The notes under the pieces are model-generated. The model had not been told where the DNA came from, ran no database searches, and worked only from the letters and a program-made list of their open reading frames with translations. Source: Pontederia crassipes (Eukaryota > Streptophyta > Magnoliopsida > Commelinales > Pontederiaceae). Taken from it: a stretch of DNA of 64,000 nucleotides. Shown here in pieces: positions 53,756 to 64,000 of this stretch. The stretch covers positions 7,502,001 to 7,566,000 of the forward strand of contig CM060188.1 of the NCBI GenBank assembly GCA_030549335.1. Reading direction: 5' to 3'. Each line of letters begins with the position of its first letter. Within the stretch, counting starts at the first letter, position 1. Made by a program: the position numbers and the translations under genes.

Positions 53756-55835
53756 TGTTAGAAACGCTCCCAAATCGACTCGCGTCACGTGGCAAAGATC
53801 AACCTGAGAACATTACGAACGCTATGATTTTGATATTAAGTTTCAATCCAGAACCGAGATACATCAACAAAAAAAAGAATAAAATAAAAAAGAATGATAA
53901 TAACTACAGAAGTCTAGAAAAACGACTACATCATTTTTAAGGAATATCATATAATTCTACATCATGAGTTTATAAATGCGAAAGAAAAATAAACAACTAA
54001 GTAGTCTTTGTAGTGCATGTGTTTTCTAGTCGTCTGAGCATCATCGTAACACATCAACTCCACACCAACACTGACATGGGCCTGTGAAAATCAAACACAG
54101 GAAAGAAGGTCCTCCCTAAGCTTTACAGCCTAGTGGTGAACGAGTAAGAATGTACGATGCATAACTTAAATAGAATAAATCATAAATAAAATGATATACT
54201 TATCTTAAACAAAAGGTGTAGCATGAGATCATCATAAATCATAATTATGGAAGATAAATAGACATCGATAATCAGTAAAATCATGTGATACTTGATAAAT
54301 TTGGAATCAAGGACATGCTTAAGAAACATGACATATAATAACTTGATTTGGAATTCATTATTTTTAATCTTAAATCATGCTTAGAAATTGGGTGACTTTA
54401 TATGCCTTTAGTTCTTCAGGTATGTCGCGCAAATGATACAGTCTTGTGCGGGTCAATAGTGATCAAACCATGACTAACAGAGCAACTCTTATCTTGAGGT
54501 ATTTATTTTGGACTGGCAACTTATTATTCATCTCCCATCTTAACTTATTAATCACTTTAGAGACTTGTTATTGTTTGTTCTTCATAGAATAGAGACAGTA
54601 AGATCAGTAGGAAAGTGAATTAGTAAAAATATTCATATCTAAATCAGGTATGGATCTCAATGAGGATATTGTATTAAAATCAGTCATAATCATGATTAAT
54701 CATAAGGCAAACCAACAACATTCAAATCAGAGTCAAAGGAAATGTATGAATAAAATAGGGGCTGCTCTGTAGCTTCGCATGGTCGTGACAGCATAGTGAC
54801 ACGGTCGTGCTAATGGAATGATAGGGTCATGCCAATGGGAATGACACGGTCGGAAGTTACGCAGGGGGATGGCACGGGTGTGCCATAAGGTGGCACGACC
54901 GTGATGGATTATGATGGCAGTCGACTAGTTCCAAGGGATCGATCGATCAGTTTTATGTTTGGTCGCTCGACTGAATTTGGACATGGCATGGGCATGACAG
55001 CTTGGGAGCTCGGTCGACCAAGGTCGAGCGTTTGGTCGAGCGATGACACGAACGTGCTTAAGGTTGGCAGGTCGTGATAGAGGTGGCACGGGTGTGTCGT
55101 ATGGACGGCACGACCGTGACGATGGTGGCACAGACACGTCAAAAGGGTGACACGGTCGTGATGGTGAGGTTCCAGATAATTTCAATACGAAAATTTCTTC
55201 AATCCTTAGCATAACTTCATTATAAATTAAATTCTGCATCCTAATAATCATCCAAGCATATCAACAACAATATCAATAAGTTTTCTTCAAGGAATAAATC
55301 AAACAATCATAGAATCACACAGAAATAGGGCAATCAGAATCAATAACATAATCTTCATGGTCATCATGCTATGGACATGGAATAACCTTGAGAGAGAGGA
55401 CATAGATCAGATCTATTCAAATCATACAAGGTGATTTTGATTCACCCACCTCTATTTCGTGATTAATTTATTTTTTCGTCAATTCATTGTTGTGTCTCCA
55501 CGGCATATGTGTTACAACGTGCTTCTTTTTTATGGTGCTCCCTGGCTGCAACAAATCAGTAGCAAGGAGAGAGGTCTTAGGGAAGTAGGTAGTGCATGAG
55601 TAAGAGGGAAAGAAAACAACACCTTCATTGCTACTTGAAGAGGTGCGTGCATGGAGTAGTAGGGCATGGAGAGATGCATTTGGTCCTATACGTGAAGAGA
55701 GGTGCCTATTAGTTTATGTTTTTTTTATTGTTACAATTACAACTTGTTTAGCCGACCCCACCTAATGAGATAAGGTTTTGTTGTTGTTGTTACAACTATA
55801 ACTTGTTTCATGGGAGGGGAGATGGTGTTAAGAAT
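53756..55835 (-). mobile_element. Solo gypsy LTR, related to gypsy #1/#2
   Basis: Starts TGTTAGAAACGCTCCCAAATCGACTC, with the CACGTGGC block of the other two families. It shares the GGCCTGTGAAAATCAAACACAG / AAGGTCCTCC-TAAGCTTTACA region with LTR #2, and ends near GTGTTAAGAATA as LTR #1 ends near GCGTTAGAATA. No gag or pol follows, so it is a solo LTR. A cluster of GGCACGACCGTG and TCGGTCGACCA motifs lies at about 54780-55160. The right boundary is approximate. Confidence 0.65.
55731..55791 (+). mobile_element. Au-type SINE 3' tail, copy 2
   Basis: TAGCCGACCCCACCTAATGA, GATAAGGTTTTG and then (TTG)n, a second 5'-truncated copy. It lies near the right end of the solo LTR. Confidence 0.6.
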
Positions 55836-56215
55836 ATAAAATTAATAATGTTATTCTTTCTATCGATTTAAATTTTTAGAAAAATTAGTTAGTACATTAA
55901 TTTTAATATGATATTTGAGTTAGATGTCAAGAGTTCGAACTTCGTTAAGTTTTTATTTAAAAAATATATAAAATTTGCTCTTTATATCGATTGAAACATT
56001 TTAAAAAATTGATAAGCACATTAAATTTAATAGGTAAATTAGAGATGAGTCCACGCGGCCGCTGACCTATCAAGAACCCTCCCTGCAGAGAAAAAAGTTG
56101 ATGAGAGATATGTAGCTGCCGCGCATGAATCCGACGGAGGAGAAATCGCGCGATTAGATCCATTGATCAGCTAGGGATCTGACGGCTAAAAAAATGGGAG
56201 CAGGTGCCCAATTAA

Positions 56216-57714
56216 TCTTTTGTTATATCTCCTAAATTTGAGATCTGTCTATCCATAAGCTTCTTGCGGAACCGATTTGAATTATCGAGATAAAAGTTTG
56301 TATCGATACGTTGAATCGTCACTTTCTATGTTACTATAGCTTATGATACGACATTTAATATGACCCGCCATTATACACATATACATGTATTTATATTTTA
56401 GAAATATAAGATTTAATCATTATCTTAAAAAATAATTCATATTAGCTAGAATATTAAAGAAAAGATATTTGTTTCATCACTATTTTACCTTTTTACTTCA
56501 TTTTCAAACAAAATTAACTATATAAATATGAAGATCTAATGCCCATTAGTTCACCTTTTTTGTTAAATCTGAAATATTTTTCATTATTAATAAAAATCTA
56601 ATTCAATTCAAAGAGTTAACATGTAATTTGTGAAAAATTAATCATGATATTAGGAATTAGTACTCATTATTTAAGGGTGTGTTTATATATAGTTATTTTT
56701 TTATTGGATAAAAAAATACAATGAAATATAAAGAATTCAAATATAATTTATGAAAATTTAATGATGATGTTAAAGTTTAATCATTCTAAACAGTAAGAAA
56801 AAAAACAAAGTAAATATGAGAGAAATGTTTCACTATATAAATGCATTCTGAACTTACAACATTTTTTTGGGGTGTATGTTCATTACACATAATTTGAGCA
56901 AACATAATCCTCCACCCACAATTAATGTCAACTGACCTCATTTTCTCTCTCATACTCTACCTTTTCCCATATGCTTTTTGTTTAATATTTTATATGATAA
57001 TGACGTGGATGTAGTGGAAAAATTGGTGAATCGATCAGCAGAAACAAATTATAGTTCATTATAGAGGTAGATCATAGATGCGTATAATGACCAAAGTTTC
57101 GAAATTATATACCCTAAGAAATTATATACCCTAAGAATTATAGCTTAAGAAGGAATGTCCTCTCATGGTTCTTGTCGATCGTAGCTTTCTTCCTTTTTTT
57201 AGGCAATTGAACGGGGCAAATGCCCAAACAAAAAACTTTATTCTTTTTGCATCACATGAAATGATGCTCACATATTTCTTCGTTCTTATTCCTTTTTGCT
57301 GAAGAGTTTAATCATTAAAAGCATCATGAATGTACAGAACCACACAGACACATATCAATTTTTCATTTTACTTTGGGTCAAAGATACCTACTTACAAATA
57401 AACAACTATATATTAATTAAGTGGAAATTAATGTACACTGCATTATTCCTTCCCAAAAAAAAATCAATATATCAACAGTTAACATCACACCTCCTCATGC
57501 GTGCACCATGTATGTTTATTCTTAACTTGATCACAGTCCCAAATACCTCTACGTACCTTGATTAATTCACTGTGTACTGTTCACATGTTTAGCCTGAACT
57601 GTAATATTCTAAAAAATCAAATGAAAAGTAAAATAAAAAGAAAATAAAATAAATAAAAAAAGTTATAATCATTTAAGATTCATTAAAAAGTCCATTAATT
57701 TATTAAGTCTCTAA
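56216..57714. other. Intergenic, AT-rich
   Basis: No gene. The only longer frame (57296-57565) resembles nothing known. A short direct repeat (GAAATTATATACCCTAAGAA) occurs at about 57110. Confidence 0.5.
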
Positions 57715-59645
57715 TCTATATATATAATTATGAGGATTAAGTGGCAGTTTTGTGAATAGCCTACATTTCTTCTTTTCTTAGCATTCCTATTTATCTTTTT
57801 TCTGAGTTTTTTAGAATTTTCACACTTCATTTTTTAAGAATGTTAAACGATATGTATTAATCACCTCATTTTTTTATGAATGTTATAAATTGTACGTATT
57901 AATTGCAAATGTTATAAATGACACGTTTTAGGAATATTATAAATGGACACAATGTTATAAATGAAAAGTTTTAACATTTATGTGTATAACATTTTTTCCA
58001 TGCAAAAAAGAATAATTCCAAGGATTCATCAAATATTGTCATTAGAATATCTCTATCTTTTTTAAATCTATTATTTTTAACATGTAAACAAATAATTCCA
58101 AGGATTCATCAAAGATTGTCTAATATCTTATTTTTTAAAAATAATAGTCAGTTATTTAAATAAACTCTTTTTTTTTAATTTTGAAATAACTTCTTAGACC
58201 ACTTTTCTTACACCACAATATTGAAATGACACCATTTTCAATTATGCAGACTTAATAATTGCCATATGTTATCTCAACCAATTATTGATTACTCATCATT
58301 TAAAATGTTTCAGCTATGCATCTTTGTATTTCCTCATCACTCCAGAGCTATTTAAGAACACTTTCTTTCCTCTCTTCCTTCCACACATCTCCCCTTTCTT
58401 TTTTAGTGAGATTTGCAAAAGAGTACACTTCTTAGTGAGATTTGCAATGCAAGAGATGATTGGTTAATTGTGATCCAAATTTGAAGAGCTAATTAGCTTC
58501 GATATGGTAAAAGGTTCATATACTATCCACTTAAATCTTTCCTCTCAACATAATTTGTTTTCATTGTTTAATAATGTATGCTTATTAAACATTTCACTTA
58601 AATCTTTCCTCTCAACGTAATTTTCATTGTTTAATATTTTTTGTGATTTTCTTTTCTTGCAGGAAAATTTGATGCATGCTTTAGTTTGAAAAAAATTGGT
58701 CCCACGATTTAGGCATATATTGATGGAATGTGCCATTTTTTATTAAGAATTTTAAAGTTGTTTCAAGTTTAGCTAAATATCGGTCAATTGAGAATGAACA
58801 AAGGATCTTCTTTTTGCTCAACATACCAGTCAAGAAATTAGAAGAAATCTATATAAGAAAGAAAATGGTCCTTGCATTGTGATAGTTACCTTTGTATTAG
58901 TGAAAACATTTCAAGACAATATAATAATTTTTTTCTTAATTTTAATATTTAACTATTATTTTTTAAAAATACATGTCTCATAATTTGATATTTTCCCCTT
59001 TCAGGTGAAGTGACATTTTCTTCTACTACTACTTCAAAGATATATGTTAATTTGAAAATTGATTATATAAATTTTTTGTCGAAATTTTTTCTAAAACTTC
59101 AACTACAATTGAATTTATTGAAGCTAAACGGTCTAATAACCTACCATTTGAAGATGAGGTAGTTTTGAAATGAATGTTCATCAAAGAATTGTTTGATTTA
59201 AATTAGACTAGCAAATGAACATTTGTATTTGGACATACGACTCTCACAATAGGGTTTTTTCATCCTCTCCTATTAGGAAATGATTTTTTCACAACGAAGT
59301 TTTCCTTTGCATCCATGCGGAGAGGGTTTCCTTGGATGACAAATAATAATAAAAAATTATTTAAAATTTTAGTATGATGCAGAGAGATGAGCTAAATTAA
59401 TATCATTTAATATTAAATATATTTCAATAAATATTTATTATAAATTTAAATGAGACTACATAATAAAAGGTTCTAAATATTTAAAATATTTTAAAAATGC
59501 ATTACAAAAAATCTCTAATAAATTTGATAAACTAACTTAATATTTTATTTTTAAAATTATATTTTACACATATAAATAATAAAAATCTCTAATTATTATT
59601 AAATACTAAGTTTAAATCGCGCGAAGCACGTTTGTGTTTCCTAGT
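57715..59645 (+). mobile_element. Non-autonomous Helitron
   Basis: The 5' end is A/TCTATATATATAATTATG, close to the plant Helitron start TCTATA-TATAATTA. The 3' end has a GC hairpin (CGCGC-GAA-GCACG, one mismatch) 11 bases before CTAGT, followed by T. That matches CTRRT and insertion between A and T, with no target duplication. No Rep/helicase frame is present. The interior has repeats of ATGTTATAAAT (57840-57970) and a duplicated CACTTAAATCTTTCCTCTCA block (58528 and 58590). Confidence 0.7.
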
Positions 59646-60273
59646 TAAAATATAAAAGATGAGTTAATGCCTTAAACTTACCTAACTAACTCCTTTTCCT
59701 CTCCTCAACATTTTCAGCCGGCACACCGCCAAACTCCCCATCTCTCCTCTCTCCAAGACTGCCGAGCAGCACCCCAAGAAGCCCCTCTCCATTTCCTTCC
59801 AAACGACAAACATACTCTCTACTCTCTCTCACACAAACAATAAGCAAGAAGAAGCTCCAATCCCCCACCCATCAACTCACCTTCCCCCTCTCTCTCTCTT
59901 CCTCACCTCCGCTCACGACCAGCACCATCACTCATTCTCACGCATCCTCTCTCCTCCAAAGAAGCAACACTAGCAACTAGCCTTACCCATATAACAAAGA
60001 GAAAGAAAAGAAGCAAAAGCAAGGTGAAACAAGGAGAAAGAAGAAGAAAAAAAGAAGGATTAAGTATAGAAATAATAGAGTTTTAATTTAAATTTTAAAA
60101 ATATGTTTGAGAAATTTTTAAATTTAATCATCCCTTAATGATGTGTATTTGTGTGGATTAAGAAATTTTAAGATCAAACTAGGTCTTATTAATGCATGAT
60201 TAGAAAAAGATCATATTTGCATTAAGATGTTTATTGCTTCATTGATATCATTATTTTATTGCTAATCATATTT
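59646..60273. other. Pyrimidine-rich then purine-rich spacer
   Basis: 59690-59985 is strongly C/T-rich (TCTCTCTCTCTTCC) and 59990-60060 is A/G-rich. It resembles a leader or LTR-type sequence, but no coding frame or LTR end is visible. Confidence 0.4.
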
Positions 60274-61800
60274 AGGGTAAATTACACCAAATGTCCTCCA
60301 ACTTTAAGATTTGCTTAGCGATACCCTCAAACTTCACTTTGTAACACAAATGTCCTTCATCTTTAAATGGGTTTCACCCAATGCCCTCTTTACCTGAGAT
60401 AGCCGGTTTTTCAGTTTTTCGTCGACGTGACGTCCACGTGGCCATCTTCTCTCTCCTCCACGTAAATAGTCGTCCGACGTGGCATGCTCCGACATGGCAC
60501 ATAAAAATACACCAATGCCCTCCAACTTTAAGATTTACTCAGCGATACCCTCCAACTTCACTTTGTAACACAAATGTCCTTCATCTTTTAGTACATTTCA
60601 CCCGATGCCCTCTTTACCTAGGACAGTCGATTTTTCGATTTTTTGTCGATGTAGCGTCCGTGGTTATCTCATCTCTCCAAGCAAATAGCCGTCTGACGTA
60701 ATATGCTCCGACGTGGCACCACATATTAAACCATCCTACTTACCATAAGTTGACCCACTCACTATTAAATTATTTTCTTATTTCCCTTTTTGCTGTCGTT
60801 CGCATGAAACCTCCTTCGCCGTTCGCCCTTCGCCCTTCGTCGTTCGCGCTTCTTCATCATTCGCCTCCTTCATCGTTCACTTTTCGCGTTCGCGGCACTG
60901 TCTTTGTTCAAATTAGTATAATTTTATATGTATTTGGTGAGCAAACTTTAAAGTTAGAGCACATTTCACCCAATGCCCTCACTATCGAGGACAGTCATTT
61001 TTTTAATTTTTCGTCGACGTGACGTTCACGTGGTCATCTCCTTTCTCCTCCACACAAATAATCATCCGACGTGACATGCTCCAACGTGACACATAAAATT
61101 ATATCAAATGTCCTCCAACTTTAAAGTTTACTCACCAAATACATATAAAATTACACCAATTTGGACAAAGACGATGCCGATGAACGCGAAAAGTGAACGA
61201 TGAAGGAGGCGAATGACGAAAAAGAGCGAATAACGAAGGAGTGCGAACGACGAATGAGGTTTCATGCGAACGACGAAAAAGAATAAAATAAGAAAATAAT
61301 TTAACAGTGAGTGAGACAACTTACGGTAAGTAAGATGGTTTAATATGTGGTGCCACGTCGAAGCATGTTACGTCGGACGGCTATTTGCATGGAGGAGAGA
61401 TGAGATGACCACGTGGACGCTACGTCGACAAAAAATCGAAAAATCGACTGTCCCAGGTAAATAGGGCATCGGATGAAATGTATTAAAAAATAAAGGACAT
61501 TTGTGTTACAAAGTGAAGTTGGAGGGTATCATTGAGCAAACCTTAAAGTTGGAGGGCATTGATGTAATTTTATGTGTCACGTCGGAGCATGCGACGTCGG
61601 ATGACTATTTGCGTGGAGGAGAGAGGAGATGGCCACGTGGATGCCACATTGACGAGAAACCGAAAAACCGGCTATCGCAGGTAAAAAGGGCATCGGGTGA
61701 AACACGTTAAAAGATGAAGGACATTTGTGTTACAAAGTGAAGTTGAAAGATATCACTGAGCAAACCTTAAAGTTTGATGGCATTTGGTATAATTTACCCT
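60274..61800. mobile_element. Long-TIR element, copy B1: near-perfect 1.5-kb palindrome
   Basis: AGGGTAAATTACACCAAATG at the left is mirrored by the right end (reverse complement AGGGTAAATTATACCAAATG). Pairing continues along both arms to AACTTTAAAG at about 60956 and 61117: about 680 bp per arm with few mismatches and a loop of about 160 bp. Each arm carries two tandem copies of the family end (CCTCCAACTTCACTTTGTAA blocks), and the loop carries a partial third. The two mirror-image frames (60750-61022 plus, 61128-61319 minus) are consequences of the palindrome. Confidence 0.85.
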
Positions 61801-61826
61801 AATTTTCTATAGTTTTGTTTTGAGTC

Positions 61827-62688
61827 CTTTTAAATTACACTCAATGCCCTCTAACTTTGACGTTTGCTCAAAGATGCCCTCTAACTTTACTTTATAATAA
61901 TAATGTCTTTCATATTTTAACTTATTTTCACCCGATGTCCTCCTTACCTATAATCGACAGTTTTTCGATCACAGCGCTGACGTTGCGTCTCTGCCTCTCC
62001 ACGTACACGTTATTGACACTATTAAAAAATAAAAATGTCACGTGGAGTCACTAACGCAGTGAACGAGGAGGAGTCGCCCCATCCTCCGACGAGGCCTCAG
62101 TCGACGAGCGCAGCCCGACGCGCGCAAGTGGGGGGTCGCCCCCCTCCCTGCGACTTCGCCGGAGGTCGCAAGGAAGGGGGCGACCCCCCACCTTCCCTGT
62201 GCGCGCCGGCAAGCACAAGGGAGGGGGAGGGGTGGGGGTCGCCCCCTTCCCTGCGGCCTCCAACTCGTTGGGAGGTGGGGGGACGCCCTCCTTCCCTGCG
62301 ACATCCGGCCCCCCTCTTCCCCTGAGCCACGTCGACGAGCGTAGGGAAGGGGGGCGACCCCTCCACCTTCCTTGCGCTCGTCAGCGCGGCGAGGTCGCAG
62401 GGAGGGGGGCGACCCCACCTTCCCCTGCGCTCATCGGTTGAGGGCTCGCTGGAGGTCGGGGTGACTCCCCCTCACTCGCAACGAGGCAGTAACTTCACGT
62501 GGCATTTTTTTTTTTAAATTTTTAATAGCACCAATAACGTGAACGTGGAGAGGCAGAGACGCGACGTTAGCGTTATGACCGGGACGGTCAATTATAGGTA
62601 ATGAGAGCATCGGATAAAATAAGTTAAAAGTTGAAAGACATCGTTGAACAAATGTCAAAGTTGGAGGGTATTGGGTGTAATTTATCCC
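61827..62688. mobile_element. Long-TIR element, copy B2, with GC-rich core
   Basis: The left arm (TAAATTACACTCAATGCCCT, ..CTCTGCCTCTCCACGT) and the right arm (reverse complement: TAAATTACACCCAATACCCT, ..CTCTGCCTCTCCACGT) pair over about 240 bp. The core 62060-62490 is more than usually GC-rich, with GGGGGCGACCCCC-type repeats about every 50-60 bp. The family is that of copies A and B1, but with a different core. Open frames in the core on both strands are compositional. Confidence 0.75.
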
Positions 62689-63900
62689 GTATTGGGGTTT
62701 TCTATTTCTATATTCATTATACATTTTTTTTGAATAATTTTTAGTTTTTTTGTTTTGAAAATAGTTTTTGAGCTTAATATTTCTATGAAATTTATATTTG
62801 TCCTAATAATAAAAGTTAAATTTATTTTACAGATTGACACTGGACATTTACTATCAACTTATTCACATTATAGTATTTCAGTAGTTATATATATTAATAA
62901 TATACTTTTTTAACATATAAATAGAAAATACAGACAGACATTGGTTTCCAATAGGAAATTTGGTATGGATTAAATTATAAAAAATTATTTAGGTAAAAAA
63001 AAAGAATAGAGTGCTTTTCTTAATAATTTTCTAGGTTGACTTTTAATTTTTTTTAAAAAAATTTTAGGCTCTTTGGTCTTTACTACGCCTTTTCTTCCGG
63101 TGGGGCAAAAAACCTCTATAATGGACATCAGATTTTTTTTTTAATGGTTAAAATGAGGTGCACACAATATACACTCTCCACAACTTTTTTTTTAAAAAAA
63201 TGGTATATTTCTCTGTTTGGTCGATAAATAATTATTCTTCCATAAGAATAATTATTCTGATCAATTAATTGCTGGGGCAAGAACGTACCTTTTTAATGAA
63301 ACAAGTTCTCTCTAAATAATTATTCTCTCTAAATAAGTTTTTCATCTTATTTGGCAGAATAATATGGGATACACCTCTATTTTCATTTTTATCTTCAAAT
63401 CAAACAGCACCAGCTTTCTATTTTATCCATCAACATATTTTCATTAATATTTCCTTGTCATTTGTCTAATTACATAAATACCCATCGCTATCATTGGCAA
63501 AATTTACAAGTATACTAAAAAATATATACAAGATGTGTTTTCTATGTTACTTCGTACTTTAAAATGGCAGCTACTTTTTAGATTATTTACAAATGATTAA
63601 CAAAATGAAAAGTATAGTAGATAAATAATAAATATAAAATTAATATTTCACATTTCTAATTTTAGTTATCTACATAAGATTCAAATTTTTTCAAGTATAA
63701 TATAGTCGTTTTCATAAAGAAAATAATGTACTAAAGTTAGTTTATTTGTATGCTATAACAGGAAAATGCCTAATTTTGTGTAAAAATGCACACTATATTA
63801 TGTCTATTTATGTCATAGAGATTACTTTATTTGCTACATTAATTAAACATTATTTGAACAAATATTTAATTGTTATTATTAACCTCTTATTTTTTTGCTA
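62689..63900. other. Intergenic, AT-rich
   Basis: No gene. Homopolymer T/A runs and AT-rich DNA. Confidence 0.5.
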
Positions 63901-64000
63901 TCTATATTATATTAAAATGAGACTACTTAGCATGAGGAGTTGGACATTTGCCACATGTCCATATCCTAATAATTAATATTTTGAAAACATAAATAATGAG
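63901..64000 (+). mobile_element. Helitron 5' terminus (continues beyond window)
   Basis: A/TCTATATTATATTAAAATGA followed by GACTACTTAGCATGAGG resembles the plant Helitron start TCTATA-TATATTAAAA. The preceding base is A, as expected for an A/T insertion. The rest is outside the window. Confidence 0.55.

Larger units (their letters stand above)
44030..56215. mobile_element. TIR element (about 1.4 kb before insertions) carrying nested retrotransposons
   Basis: The left arm (44035-44150: CTGCTCCCATTCTTTTAACC, then ATGGATCTAATCGCGAGCGA, TTTCTCCTCCGTCG, ATCTCTCATC) matches the reverse complement of the right arm (56215-56095: CTGCTCCCATTTTTTTAGCC, ATGGATCTAATCGCGCGATT, TCTCCTCCGTCGG, ATCTCTCATC). 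Removing gypsy #2 (44228-52920) and the solo LTR (53756-55835) leaves about 1.4 kb between the arms. The unique core, 52921-53755, has exon-like stretches. This fits a non-autonomous, possibly gene-capturing TIR element (MULE-like). No clean target duplication was read. Confidence 0.6.

Noticed and set aside
60750-61319. Two similar frames on opposite strands (SLLNYFLI..VVRMKP..LYVFGE)
   Set aside because: They are mirror images of the palindrome arms, not two related genes.
62035-62441. Overlapping Gly/Arg/Pro-rich frames on both strands
   Set aside because: Compositional product of the GC-rich repeat core of element B2.
1-64000. tRNA, rRNA and organellar insertions
   Set aside because: No tRNA cloverleaf with A/B boxes, no rRNA core sequence and no plastid or mitochondrial gene was recognised. 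The tRNA-iMet-complementary stretches at 40782 and 50955 are retrotransposon primer sites.

Overview
This is nuclear DNA of a flowering plant. It is AT-rich and gene-poor, with long non-coding tracts. It carries LTR retrotransposons of both superfamilies with tRNA-iMet primer sites, hAT, CACTA-like, Mutator-like and Helitron remnants, SINE tails, and intron-containing gene pieces of plant families (PGG/ankyrin-type, HAC/TAZ, ALKBH8/TRM9, P450). No bacterial, organellar, rRNA, tRNA or CRISPR features are visible. The species cannot be named from this sequence.

Layout. 1-3.5 kb: one host gene on the minus strand (PGG-domain membrane protein), with an internally duplicated upstream region. 3.8-12.7 kb: a long-TIR element, a decayed Ptta/En/Spm-like reading frame, a purine minisatellite split by a solo gypsy-type LTR, then CACTA-like subterminal repeats split by a second solo LTR and ending at a CACTA-like terminus. 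13-23 kb: AT-rich DNA with a MULE N-terminal remnant and, tail to tail, a broken ALKBH8 fragment (+) and a broken cytochrome P450 (-). The P450 is itself split by about 2.7 kb of repeat. 23.1-23.9 kb: a hAT-type non-autonomous element with a perfect 8-bp target duplication. 24.1-24.9 kb: a HAC-like TAZ-domain fragment.

25.3-34.7 kb: a 5'-truncated Ty3/gypsy chromovirus (minus) interrupted by a hAT element whose transposase holds a fragment of copia gag. 34.8-35.5 kb: a diverged copy of the sequence upstream of the PGG gene. 36.2-41.2 kb: a complete but mutated Ty1/copia element (minus). 42.0-43.4 kb: a second hAT-type element with a perfect 8-bp duplication and GC-rich tandem repeats. 44.0-56.2 kb: an inverted-repeat-bounded element swollen by a full-length Tekay-like gypsy (44228-52920) and a solo LTR (53756 to about 55835). 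57.7-59.6 kb: a Helitron. 60.3-62.7 kb: two long-TIR elements, one a near-perfect 1.5-kb palindrome. At 63901 another Helitron 5' end begins and runs off the window.

Only the PGG gene could be an expressed host gene, and it needs either a short intron or a frameshift correction. The other coding sequence is transposon protein carrying stops, or host gene fragments that look captured or decayed. I found no new defence or metabolic system. The notable content is layered nesting, fragment capture and unusual repeat architecture.
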